Source: Acidobacteriota bacterium (GTDB taxonomy: Bacteria > Acidobacteriota > Terriglobia > Acidiferrales > UBA7541). From it: a DNA stretch of 64,000 bases. Below the pieces are notes generated by a model. The model saw only the letters and a list, made by a program, of their open reading frames with translations. It was not told the DNA's origin and did no database searches. Location: NCBI GenBank assembly GCA_013289825.1, contig JABCZF010000011.1:1-64000 (forward strand), given 5' to 3'. Each line of letters opens with the position of its first letter. The stretch's first letter is position 1. Both the position numbers and the translations under genes were made by a program. This document shows, piece after piece, positions 8,347-16,759 of this stretch.

Positions 8347-8919
8347 ATGGTGGCACACGCACATAGCAAGTCTGTTGAAGTGGCGGCGCCCAAGACTTCC
8401 TTGACTCCGTGTCTTCCGGACCACGATCACGCCCAATTGGATTTGCTTTCCGCGGCTATGGAAGACATGGGCTACCAGGCCATCACCACCTCGGATCCAG
8501 AAGAGGCTTTGGGCTTGGTGCGTTCCGGGCAGTGCCGGCAGCACCGGGGTCTGCGCAGGCCAGAGGGTCGTGACTGGCGGCCGCTGGCGCTCGACCAAGT
8601 GCGCAAATTGCACATCCAGAGAGTGCTCGAGCTGTGCCTGGGGAATCGCCTGAGGGCCGCGCAGATTCTGGGAATCGGCCGAACGAGTCTCTATCGCTAT
8701 CGGAAGTGTGATGGGTATGCCACCGTTGGCTCTTACGTGCTGTTCCTCAAAGGCACAGTGTCCCGCGTTCGTGCCGCCATACTCCTCACGGGCATTCGTA
8801 AGACAAGGAAAATGCGGAGCTTGCGGCAGCAGCGTTTGGCAAGCGCCTTGCAGCTAGCAAGAGCGCTTACAAAAGCTAAATCGCAGAGCTTTCAGCCCTT
8901 AAACGGACGAGCTGGATGA
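8347..8919 (+). CDS. Internally deleted NtrC-like regulator (partial receiver + Fis HTH)
   Basis: The protein joins two ends of a sigma-54 response regulator. Residues 25-65 (AQLDLLSAAMEDMGYQAITT, then SDPEEALGLVRSG) match the first half of a CheY receiver. About 20 residues later comes a typical Fis-type helix-turn-helix (IQRVLELCLGNRLRAAQILG, then IGRTSLYRYRK). The phospho-acceptor aspartate, the rest of the receiver and the whole AAA+ ATPase are missing. After YRYRK, where such proteins normally end, a further 70 basic residues follow that look like read-through. It is either a decaying pseudogene with its frame preserved or a stand-alone Fis-like DNA-binding protein. The track's longer start (8248) lies upstream of the sigma-54 promoter, so I use ATG 8347. 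Confidence 0.55.
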   Translation: MVAHAHSKSVEVAAPKTSLTPCLPDHDHAQLDLLSAAMEDMGYQAITTSDPEEALGLVRSGQCRQHRGLRRPEGRDWRPLALDQVRKLHIQRVLELCLGNRLRAAQILGIGRTSLYRYRKCDGYATVGSYVLFLKGTVSRVRAAILLTGIRKTRKMRSLRQQRLASALQLARALTKAKSQSFQPLNGRAG

Positions 8920-9256
8920 ACGAACGATCTAGGATCGAAAAGATTTGCGCGGAAGTCCGTGGCCATGCCTGGCAACGGACCCGCGCGAAACGGTGCCCAC
9001 CTACGGTAGTTCCTCAGCATACGCCTCGAACTGCTAGCCAGAACCCCCAAAGAGCGCCGCTCTCCCTCCCCTGAGGGGGAGTGCGGCGCTCCTTTCCTTA
9101 GCAGCTGTTGTGCGACGCCGGGGCGGTTCCCGGTGTTGCGGTGATTCGGGACTCGCGCGAGATGTCTTAGCCAGATTTTGAAAAAAGAACGCCTGCAATC
9201 CGGTGAGATGATTTTCCCGCCCACAATCCGCAGGGACGGGTGAACGGGTGAACGAG
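8920..9256. other. Intergenic region with one hairpin, no gene
   Basis: These 337 bases lie between the convergent regulator remnant and the S53 peptidase gene. I see no ORF with a ribosome site. The only clear structure is the hairpin at 9052-9091, annotated separately. Confidence 0.6.
9052..9091 (+). terminator. Strong hairpin, probable transcription terminator
   Basis: GAGCGCCGC (9052-9060) pairs perfectly with GCGGCGCTC (9083-9091), and the inner CTCCC can pair with GGGAG. A pyrimidine-rich tract CTTTCCTT follows on the plus strand, so it most likely terminates transcription of the regulator remnant. It may also act on the convergent peptidase transcript. Confidence 0.55.
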
Positions 9257-12200
9257 CTATTGAACGGTGACCGCGAGCGTGACGGTGTGGCTGACAGCTA
9301 CCGCTCCCGCGCCTCCGCTGGCGGTCACTGTGGCAATGAAAGAATTCGTGGATGGCGCGCTGGGCGCGTTAGCCACGCTTTGGCCGCTGCTGCATCCGCT
9401 CATCGCGCTCGAGAACGCAACCATGACTAATAACGCGCCAGGTCGCCACGAACGCTTCTTCCGGGGCCAGGTGACAAGAAATATACAAGCCAGCAGCGCG
9501 CCCCGGAATGCGTTCGAGAGTCTCCGAGCGGGGTTGCCAAGAGCCATTCGAATTGCAGACGATGGAACTGGCGGTTTGCTGATGCTGAGGGCAACCTGTA
9601 AGGGAGTGAACCCATCGAGGCTGGGCTGCGCTGGCAGGAACGTACATGAGGAACCCAGAGGCAGTCCGGAGCAACTGAGCGACACGGCTCCAACGAAGCC
9701 CAGGCCGGGGCCGGGCGTGAACAGAAGGTTTGTGGTGCCGGGCCCGCTTCCAGAGATCGTCACGTTTCCTGGATTGGCTGAAAGCAGAAAATCGGGATTG
9801 CCGACGACGATCGTGGCTGCGCTGGAAGTCGAACCGACGAAGTTCGGATCGCCGGAATACACCCCGGTGATACTGTTCGAGCCGTTTGTCAGCTGGGTGG
9901 TCGTCAGCGTGGCGACCACATTGTTCACCTGGACAGGATTCCCCAATGCCGTTTTCCCTGTGAAAAACTGGACGGTCCCGGTGGGATCGATTGTGCCATT
10001 CGGAAGCACCAGGGCTTGGAGTACAACGGAAGCATTCGGCAGAGCTCCCGCAGGAATGAAGAGAATCGTCTGTGTCGGACCCTTGGCGACACTGACGCTG
10101 ATCGGACCTGCGCTGCTTGCGGAAAAACTCGCGTCACCGGAATAGCTGACGTTGAGGGTGTGGTTTCCGAGAGCGAGCTTGGTTTCCTGGACCTGGGCGT
10201 TGCCCTGGCTATTGAGAGAAACGCTTAGCAAGGTGCTTGTATTCCCGTTGAAGGTGTCCGAGAAAGTGAGCGTTCCCGTGGGTGTCCCGAGCTGCGAAGC
10301 TCCTGCAACGCTTACCTGAAGGTCGAGGAAGCCGCCATAAGTCGTGTTGACTGGGGAAGACTGCTTTCCCGTCTGACCAGCGAGGAATGCGGAGAATGCC
10401 GTGCTGCTGGCCTCCGGATTAATCGTCATGGGCACGCCCGAGGAGATGCTCCCACCAAACGTTGCGTCTCCGCCGTAGCTGGCGGTGACCGAGTACATTC
10501 CGCCGGGCAAGGTTCGGACACTTCCGGATACTGTCCCGTTGCTCAGATTGCCGAGATTCACTCCCTCGGAACCGGCGGCGAGAAGGGACACATCACCCGT
10601 CGGGGTTCCCGCGCCAATACCCGGAGCAACGGTCACAGAAGCTGTTACCGGCTGACCGTGTGTCAGGTTTGTGGACGAAAGCGCGAGCGTGGTTACTGTC
10701 GAACGGAAGGTTATGTTCTGCCAATTCGCGGCAAGATTCGCGGCATTGACGGAGCCCCAGCCGGTGGCCAAGTCATATCCGGCTATCGCGGAGTTGCCGA
10801 CTTGTCCGGGAACATTGTTATTTCCCACGGTGATGTCGTTAAAAATACATTGAGCTTGGGGAGAAGAGCTGGAGTTGCAGTTGGCGGCATTCTGTCCAGC
10901 GGCCAACGAATACAAAACAAAGTTCGCCTGACCTTGCCGGGAATTCGTCTTTTGCGCGATGAGTGCCATGATGGCGGCAAAAGTGGGAGCGCCGGCCGAT
11001 GTGCCGCCAACGAGATCGGCGTTGACGAGCTGTCCCGTGGCGTTGGTTGTGCAAATACCATCCTGGCATAACAAATAGCCGTCGTGGCCAGCGGCGGCGG
11101 CGAGCGAAACATCCGGCAGGTCGCGCTTGCCATCATTCGGTACGCCTGGTCCGACTTGCCAGAAAGGTTTGCTGTAGAGCGTGCTGGCGCCGCCGCTGCT
11201 GGCAAACAGCGAAACGGCGCCGCATACGTTGGGGTCGGCACAACTCTCGTTCCAGACATTTTCTGGAATATAGCCGAGCGCGGAAGACTGGTCGGGCCCG
11301 TTTGTTGCCGACCAGTAAGTGCTGTCAGCGCCGTTTTCGTTGAACTGCGTGCCGCCGACGGCAATGTTGAAGGGCGTGGAAGCAAGGCCGTTCACCCCGA
11401 GGCCATGGCTGGCAGGAGCGGATTGACTGGCGTTGTCGCATCCGGCGGCACCGTTATCGCCGCTTGAAATCACGGCGGTGATGCCCTGGGCGGCGGCCTG
11501 CTCCCAAAGATTGCTGAAAAAAGTGTTTTCTGTTTGGCCGAGAGTCTGTTCGCATTGGCCGAAGCTGGCGCTGAGAACGGGCGCAAGATTGTTGTCCACA
11601 ATGTAGAGGGAAGAGAGATCCACGCCGTCCGTCGAGTTGGTGCTGGCGGAAACAACCAATTTGATGGTGGCCTTGGGAGCCACGGCGCCCGACCATTCCA
11701 CATCCAGATCGGCTTCCGTCTCTTCGGGACCGGCTAAGTTTCCGGGATCCGGGCCGTCGAGAATGATCTGCGGGTCGTTTACGGGGAGTCCGAAGGCGAT
11801 GCGGAAAATTTGCACGTCGGAGAGATTGATGTTGTTCCGCGCCACGATGGCCACGCTTTGCCCGGTTCCGTCGATTCCATTCTGATAGAGCGTCGCCGTG
11901 TTGTAGATTTTGGCAAAGTCGCCGGGGGCGAGAAAATGTTCTACACCCGCCGCGCCGCTGAACGTGAAATCCGGTTGCCACATGCTGGTGTTGGCGATGC
12001 GGCGGGCCTTTCCTAAGACACGAATCGCCGGCTTCTTCCGGAAATCATGCAGTGTGTTTATTCCCGCGACGACGGGCGCGAGCGCTGCGGGGATTTGCGG
12101 ATCGGATGCGTTTCCGTAGTGCTTCTCCCCGTTTACAAAATAAGCGTGAATCGGGGTGTGAAAGGCTTCTTTCACCTGGCCTGCGGTGCCGCTGAACTCG

Positions 12201-12640
12201 ATGGTCATGGCGCCCTGCCCCACGCGGTTCACGCGAAAACCGTGAGACGCAAGCCACGCCGTCAGTTTGCTAAGATCGGCTCCTGAAGCGCCAAATCGCG
12301 CGCCGAACTGCGCGGGCGACAACCACGCGTGAAAATCCGGAGAGGATTTGTCCTGCTGCGCGGCGAGAAGATTTTCGAGCGCAGTTTCCGATGTGGCGTC
12401 GCGAGTCAAAACCAGCAGCATCCGTTCCATGGGGAGGTCGGGGGCAGCTTCTCCGCGATCATTGGCGGGAATCGCCAGTGGATGGCGATTGCCCGCCAAA
12501 ACCACGAGAGAAGACTCGTCAATCGCTGCGATGCGGCTGGTGGCCGATGGTGTAGTTTGCGCCCGCAACTCGCCCGGCGGATGGGTGAGGGTTACTGCGG
12601 AAAGCATAAAACCGGCCAGCAGGTATTTATGGAAAGGCAT
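9257..12640 (-). CDS. Secreted S53 (sedolisin/kumamolisin-type) peptidase with Ig-like repeats
   Basis: This is a large exported acid serine-carboxyl peptidase. A signal peptide (FHKYLLAGFMLSAVTLTHPP) is followed by a pro-kumamolisin activation domain (SPDFHAWLSPAQFGARFG). The S53 catalytic domain comes next, with the Glu/Asp pair in EETEADLDVEW, the oxyanion Asp in ISSGDNGAAGC and the nucleophile in GGTSAGAPTF. About three bacterial Ig-like repeats follow (TPTGDVSLLAAG, TPTGTLTFSDTFNG, DPTGTVQFFTGK). The C-terminus has two hydrophobic segments around a lipobox-like SGCSSG and a final beta-strand tail, an architecture frequent in acidobacteria. I start at ATG 12640 (CAAGGGA upstream) instead of the track's 12733, because this places the signal peptide at the N-terminus. 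Likely role: degradation of extracellular protein at low pH. Confidence 0.9.
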   Translation of the reverse strand: MPFHKYLLAGFMLSAVTLTHPPGELRAQTTPSATSRIAAIDESSLVVLAGNRHPLAIPANDRGEAAPDLPMERMLLVLTRDATSETALENLLAAQQDKSSPDFHAWLSPAQFGARFGASGADLSKLTAWLASHGFRVNRVGQGAMTIEFSGTAGQVKEAFHTPIHAYFVNGEKHYGNASDPQIPAALAPVVAGINTLHDFRKKPAIRVLGKARRIANTSMWQPDFTFSGAAGVEHFLAPGDFAKIYNTATLYQNGIDGTGQSVAIVARNNINLSDVQIFRIAFGLPVNDPQIILDGPDPGNLAGPEETEADLDVEWSGAVAPKATIKLVVSASTNSTDGVDLSSLYIVDNNLAPVLSASFGQCEQTLGQTENTFFSNLWEQAAAQGITAVISSGDNGAAGCDNASQSAPASHGLGVNGLASTPFNIAVGGTQFNENGADSTYWSATNGPDQSSALGYIPENVWNESCADPNVCGAVSLFASSGGASTLYSKPFWQVGPGVPNDGKRDLPDVSLAAAAGHDGYLLCQDGICTTNATGQLVNADLVGGTSAGAPTFAAIMALIAQKTNSRQGQANFVLYSLAAGQNAANCNSSSSPQAQCIFNDITVGNNNVPGQVGNSAIAGYDLATGWGSVNAANLAANWQNITFRSTVTTLALSSTNLTHGQPVTASVTVAPGIGAGTPTGDVSLLAAGSEGVNLGNLSNGTVSGSVRTLPGGMYSVTASYGGDATFGGSISSGVPMTINPEASSTAFSAFLAGQTGKQSSPVNTTYGGFLDLQVSVAGASQLGTPTGTLTFSDTFNGNTSTLLSVSLNSQGNAQVQETKLALGNHTLNVSYSGDASFSASSAGPISVSVAKGPTQTILFIPAGALPNASVVLQALVLPNGTIDPTGTVQFFTGKTALGNPVQVNNVVATLTTTQLTNGSNSITGVYSGDPNFVGSTSSAATIVVGNPDFLLSANPGNVTISGSGPGTTNLLFTPGPGLGFVGAVSLSCSGLPLGSSCTFLPAQPSLDGFTPLQVALSISKPPVPSSAIRMALGNPARRLSNAFRGALLACIFLVTWPRKKRSWRPGALLVMVAFSSAMSGCSSGQSVANAPSAPSTNSFIATVTASGGAGAVAVSHTVTLAVTVQ

Positions 12641-12836
12641 GGCGTCCCTTGACTCGCATGGATGGCTGGTGGAACGCTTTATAGCTGAAATCGCGTGCCG
12701 TGGAAAGCCCAATTTACCAGCGGATTGCTTCACACTCTTGTTACCGAATTGCGCACGGCATGATTCCTCTGCTGCTGTTCTTCGGGCCTCGTATCTTAGG
12801 CCCGGCCCTCTAAGCGCAACCTCTTGCGGTTATTAT

Positions 12837-12857
12837 GGTACTTTGGTACATTGGTAC
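12837..12857 (+). promoter_or_regulatory. Three GGTAC direct repeats with 8-bp period (putative operator)
   Basis: GGTAC occurs at 12837, 12845 and 12853, each within a TGGTAC context, exactly 8 bp apart. They end 20 bp before the start of a small DNA-binding-like gene. Short iterated sites of this kind are typical operators of ribbon-helix-helix repressors, and the first product of the operon has such a look. The last repeat forms the palindrome GGTACC. Confidence 0.45.
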
Positions 12858-12877
12858 CAATAAAGGACGAGGTCACA

Positions 12878-13174
12878 ATGGTCGATGACAAGAAGTTCAA
12901 CGTGGAACGCGTGCAAACGGGCGTTCGCATAGAAGAACGAATTCTAAAAGTGCTCAAGGCCTTCGCGGAATACCACGACATGACGCTCGGCGATCTCCTG
13001 GAAGGCATCGTGCTCCACGCCTTCGACGGCAAATGCCCCTTCGGCGCGGAAAGTCTGAAGCGCATCAAGGATTTGAAAAAATTCTACGGGCTCGACCTGG
13101 ATTCCCGCGCCAGCCACCGCCTTACCGAAGCCAAGGCCAGTCCTCCCCGGAGAAAGGGCCAGCGCGGAAAATGA
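12878..13174 (+). CDS. Small ribbon-helix-helix-like protein, 98 aa
   Basis: The start is ATG 12878, preceded by AGGACGAGG; the track's earlier start runs through the GGTAC repeats and is unlikely. The segment VQTGVRIEERILKVLKAFAE followed by YHDMTLGDLLEGIVLHAF has the strand-helix-helix layout of CopG/Arc-type DNA-binding proteins. The C-terminus is basic (SPPRRKGQRGK). I do not recognise a named family, and the RHH call comes from pattern, not from a match. The stop codon overlaps the start of the next gene (ATGA), so the two are translationally coupled. Confidence 0.6.
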   Translation: MVDDKKFNVERVQTGVRIEERILKVLKAFAEYHDMTLGDLLEGIVLHAFDGKCPFGAESLKRIKDLKKFYGLDLDSRASHRLTEAKASPPRRKGQRGK

Positions 13175-13533
13175 ACGCGGACCTCAACAGAATCTCTATA
13201 CCGCTGCTGCGCTGGACCCTCGGCTTGGTGGTCGTGCTCGAGTCTTTTGAATTTGTTTCTTCCACTTCAGCCGCCCATTTCCTCGCCAAGGCGGGCTGGC
13301 CCGCCTGGCTCCAGCCAGTTCTCGGCGGCTCAGAAATCGTCGCCGCGGTTTTGTTCTTAATGCCCTCGACCGCTGCGATCGGCGGCTACCTCTTGCTCGT
13401 CATTTTCGGACTGGCGGCTCTCCTGCATATCTTGCATGGCCAGTATGGGGTCGAAGGATTGCTGGTCTACGCCGTGGCCGTGCTCGTCTCCATGGCGCAC
13501 ATGAAAAACAGAACCGCCCCGGACAGGCCATGA
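13171..13533 (+). CDS. DoxX-like four-helix membrane protein
   Basis: The protein has about four transmembrane helices (LRWTLGLVVVLESFEF, PVLGGSEIVAAVLFLMP, AIGGYLLLVIFGLAALLHIL, GLLVYAVAVLVSMAHM) and 120 residues, the size of the DoxX/DoxD-like family. I start at ATG 13171, overlapping the previous stop; the track's 13033 start is an out-of-frame extension across the previous gene. DoxX-type proteins are linked with redox or thiol metabolism at the membrane, but the specific role is unknown. It is the middle gene of a tightly coupled three-gene operon, and its stop overlaps the next start as ATGA. Confidence 0.65.
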   Translation: MNADLNRISIPLLRWTLGLVVVLESFEFVSSTSAAHFLAKAGWPAWLQPVLGGSEIVAAVLFLMPSTAAIGGYLLLVIFGLAALLHILHGQYGVEGLLVYAVAVLVSMAHMKNRTAPDRP

Positions 13534-13919
13534 GGGACTCTCGGTGGATGGAAGCTTTTGAAAGCTGCACGTTGCCAAACGACTCTTTTCATCACCGAGA
13601 TCATGTGAAAATGGCTTTCTTGTATTTGCAGAAATACAAGCCGCTCGAAGCACTGTCCCATTTTTCTTCTGCTTTAGCACGCTTCGCCGCAGCGCACGGA
13701 AAGCCTAATGTTTACAACGAGACGATTACCTGGGCTTTCCTGCTGCTCATTCGAGAACGCATCGCGCGGACGAATTCTCAAGAAACCTGGTCGCAATTTT
13801 CCGCGACGAATACGGATCTTCTGCGCTGGGATGACAATATCCTCCTAAAATACTACCGCCCGGAAACGCTGACCTCTGAACTCGCGAAGAGCGTCTTTCT
13901 CTTTCCCGACAAGCTGTAG
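13530..13919 (+). CDS. Conserved hypothetical protein with FHHRDHV motif, 129 aa
   Basis: The gene begins at an ATGA overlap with the DoxX-like gene and closes the operon. The sequence FHHRDHVKMAFLYLQKY near the N-terminus contains three histidines and an aspartate that could bind metal, and the protein is otherwise helical (HFSSALARFAAAHG, ITWAFLLLIRERIA). There is no signal peptide or membrane helix. I recall similar short proteins in other proteobacterial and acidobacterial genomes, always of unknown function. Confidence 0.65.
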   Translation: MRDSRWMEAFESCTLPNDSFHHRDHVKMAFLYLQKYKPLEALSHFSSALARFAAAHGKPNVYNETITWAFLLLIRERIARTNSQETWSQFSATNTDLLRWDDNILLKYYRPETLTSELAKSVFLFPDKL

Positions 13920-14105
13920 CCCGGCCCCGGTTTAGGCATCGAACAATTCCACCGAAACTAGTTGTATCTTCTACACGTACCGATTTATTCTCAGACCACG
14001 TTAGAATACAAAGCGCTCACGTTTCTGCACTGGCAGGAGTCAGAGACGAGTTCCCGTCGAGGGTCGCAGTCCCCGGTCAGAGACATCCGCATCCAACCAG
14101 GGAAG

Positions 14106-16721
14106 ATGCGTGAAGGACGCCCGTGTGGGGCGAGCGACTCAACGAGTGGGTGGAACGATCTGTTGAAGAAATCTACCAGCGAACCTGTCGTGTCGGCGCG
14201 CAGTCAGCCCGATAATGCGCGCAATGCAAGTGGCCCCCCGTGGCTCCAGGCCGCGCTCGGAGATTTGCGGTTTGCATGGCGCACTTTGCGCAAGAGCCCG
14301 GCATTCACGGCAACCGCCATCCTCACCCTGGCGCTCGGCATAGGCGCGAACACCGCCATCTTTCAATTGCTGGATGCCGTCCGATTGCGAAGTCTGCCGG
14401 TAGCTGACCCGTCGTCCTTGGTCAGGGTGCAGATCAAGAGCGGAGTCCATGATTTCCTGTACCAGAATGAGACATCGCTTACCACCGCAATCTGGGAGCA
14501 AATCCGAAAGCAGCAAGGCGCATTTTCCGGAGTTTTCTCCTGGGCCAGCCTCCGGTATGCCATCGGACGGGGAGAGCAGGAGAGGCTGGCTGAGGGCCTT
14601 TGGGTTAGCGGAGAAATGTTTCCGGTGCTCGGCATCGTTCCTGTCAGAGGCCGGTTGTTCACACCGGAAGATGACCGGCCTGGCTGCGGAACATCCGGCG
14701 CAGTCATCAGCTATGCGCTTTGGCAGAGTGCGTTTGGCGGCAAAGACTCGGTTGTCGGAAGCACCATCGTCATCTATAACCATCCGACTCAAGTGATTGG
14801 AGTGACGCCGCCAACCTTCTTCGGTCTGGACGTTGGAAAACAATTTGAGGTCGCCCTTCCCATGTGCTCGCTCCCCGCGTTCATTGCCGGAAATGGCATT
14901 CTCGTGAGGCGCGACTATTTCTGGCTGCAGGTTATGGCGCGGCTGAAGCCGGGCAAGTCGCTCGAGCAGGCATCGGCACAATTGGATGCGGCCAGCCCGG
15001 GGATTTTCGAGACCACTGCGCCAAGCGGATACAGCGCTTCGATGGTAAATTCCTACAAGAACTACAGGCTCACGGCCTCTCCAGGCAAAAGCGGCGTGAG
15101 CGCGCCCGGCGAGGCTTACAACACGTCTCTCTGGTTGCTTCTTGGAACTACGGCATTGGTGTTGCTCATTGCGTGCGCAAATCTGGCAAACCTCATGCTC
15201 GTGAGGGCCAGTTCGCGCGAGAAAGAGATGGCCGTGCGCCTGGCGCTCGGGGCCAGTACTAGAAGGATTAGGCAGCAATTGCTTTTGGAGAGTTTGCTGC
15301 TGGCGGTCAGCGGTGCGATCCTGGGAACCGGATTGGCCTCGTTCTTCAGCCGGACCGTAGTCAGGCTTCTCAGCACAGAAAAAGACCCGATCTCTCTGGC
15401 CACGAATATCGACTGGCGAGTCCTGTCCTTTACTGCGATTACGGCGGTGACGACGTGCTTGCTGTTCGGGCTGGCCCCGGCGTTTCGCTCCTCCGGAACG
15501 CAACCAGGTGCCGTGCTGAAATCCGGCGGCCGCGGAATGACCGCCGGGCGCCAAAGGTTCTCGTTCCAGCAAACTCTGGTTGTTTCGCAAATCGCGTTTT
15601 CGCTGGTGCTCCTGGCAGGCGCGCTTCTTTTTGTGCGGAGCTTCTGGAACTTGAAAACGCTCGATCCAGGCTTCCGCGAGAGTGGTATTCTGCGGGCCTA
15701 TTTGTACTTCCGTCGGCTCGATCTGCCTCCCGAGCGCTACGAATCGTTCAAGCAAGAGCTACTCGAACACATACGATCCCTCCCGTTGGTGGAATCCGCG
15801 GCGACTTCGACGCACGTTCCCCTGGATGGCGGTTATTTTTCTCTCGCAGTTCGCTCCGCCAACGTGCAAGCCGACTCCATGTTCACGTGGGTAAGTCCCG
15901 CCTATTTCCGCACCATGCAAATCCCGTTTGTTACCGGGCGCGACTTCACCGATCAGGACACCACGCAATCGCCCCCGGTGGCCATCGTAAACCAGACCTT
16001 CGTCCGGCAGTTTTTGGGCGGAGGGAATCCGCTGGGAAAGACCATTCGCACACAGAGCCAGCCCCACTACCCGGAGACGGAATACCAAATTGTTGGGCTG
16101 GTGAAAGACACCAAGTATGGTGGACTGCGGGATGAAATCCAGGCGGAAGCGTTCGTGCCCGCGCAACAATATCCGGAAAAATACTACTTCACGAATGCGT
16201 TCATCCGGTTTAGGTCGCCACCCGCAGCGGCGATCTCTGCGGTGCGGGAAAAACTCGGCCCGCTCTATCCGGAAATGAAAATCGAGTATCACCTATTCCA
16301 GACGGAAATCGAGAACGGGCTTGTGCGCGAACGATTGATGGCCTTGCTTTCGGGATTCTTCGGCGTGCTGGCGGCGCTGCTGGCCATGATCGGCCTCTAC
16401 GGAGTGATCTCCTACATCATCGCCTTGCGCAGGAATGAGATTGGAATACGCATGGCGCTGGGGGCGACCCGGCGAGATGTTGTGGGAATTATTCTTCGCC
16501 AGACCTTGATTCTGCTGGCACTGGGCATTGGAATTGGCTTGCTGCTGACCGTTGCCGCAACCAGCGGCGCGCGATCACTTCTTTATGGACTGCGGCCGAC
16601 GGATCCCTTAAGCCTGATCGGAGCGGCGCTGTTCCTCGCAGTCGTGGCTCTGGCCGCAAGTTTTTGGCCTGCTTATCGAGCCACACGCTGCGACCCTATG
16701 AAGGCGCTTCGCTACGAGTGA
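14106..16721 (+). CDS. ADOP/MacB-type ABC permease, large two-FtsX form
   Basis: This is a permease of the acidobacterial ADOP type. It begins with a cytoplasmic segment, then the first helix (FTATAILTLALGIGANTAIF), a MacB-like periplasmic core and the first FtsX block (LWLLLGTTALVLLIACANLA). A second periplasmic core and a second FtsX block follow, ending in FWPAYRATRCDPMKALRYE. No ATPase domain is present and none is encoded nearby. The N-terminal helical domain often found in ADOP proteins is missing or divergent. The start is uncertain: the track uses 13962, I prefer ATG 14106, and later starts are possible. The last codons lie inside a perfect 50-bp palindrome shared with the convergent permease gene. 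Confidence 0.85.
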   Translation: MREGRPCGASDSTSGWNDLLKKSTSEPVVSARSQPDNARNASGPPWLQAALGDLRFAWRTLRKSPAFTATAILTLALGIGANTAIFQLLDAVRLRSLPVADPSSLVRVQIKSGVHDFLYQNETSLTTAIWEQIRKQQGAFSGVFSWASLRYAIGRGEQERLAEGLWVSGEMFPVLGIVPVRGRLFTPEDDRPGCGTSGAVISYALWQSAFGGKDSVVGSTIVIYNHPTQVIGVTPPTFFGLDVGKQFEVALPMCSLPAFIAGNGILVRRDYFWLQVMARLKPGKSLEQASAQLDAASPGIFETTAPSGYSASMVNSYKNYRLTASPGKSGVSAPGEAYNTSLWLLLGTTALVLLIACANLANLMLVRASSREKEMAVRLALGASTRRIRQQLLLESLLLAVSGAILGTGLASFFSRTVVRLLSTEKDPISLATNIDWRVLSFTAITAVTTCLLFGLAPAFRSSGTQPGAVLKSGGRGMTAGRQRFSFQQTLVVSQIAFSLVLLAGALLFVRSFWNLKTLDPGFRESGILRAYLYFRRLDLPPERYESFKQELLEHIRSLPLVESAATSTHVPLDGGYFSLAVRSANVQADSMFTWVSPAYFRTMQIPFVTGRDFTDQDTTQSPPVAIVNQTFVRQFLGGGNPLGKTIRTQSQPHYPETEYQIVGLVKDTKYGGLRDEIQAEAFVPAQQYPEKYYFTNAFIRFRSPPAAAISAVREKLGPLYPEMKIEYHLFQTEIENGLVRERLMALLSGFFGVLAALLAMIGLYGVISYIIALRRNEIGIRMALGATRRDVVGIILRQTLILLALGIGIGLLLTVAATSGARSLLYGLRPTDPLSLIGAALFLAVVALAASFWPAYRATRCDPMKALRYE

Positions 16722-16759
16722 GCCGTGGCTCTCTAGAGAGCCACGGCTCACTCGTAGCG
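16710..16759. terminator. Perfect 50-bp palindrome at the convergent ends of two permease genes
   Basis: The left arm CGCTACGAGTGAGCCGTGGC plus TCTCT is followed directly by its exact reverse complement, centred between 16734 and 16735. The arms contain the last codons and stop codons of both convergent genes, each ending in the residues RYE. RNA from either strand would fold into a 25-bp hairpin, suiting a bidirectional terminator or mRNA 3'-end protector. There is no U tract. Confidence 0.75.

Noticed and set aside
9248-10145. Plus-strand ORFs across the S53 peptidase gene
   Set aside because: They are shadows of the minus-strand gene, whose catalytic motifs and repeats are clear.
14139-15755. 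538-codon open frame on the minus strand, opposite the ADOP permease
   Set aside because: Antisense shadow; the permease motifs are convincing on the plus strand.
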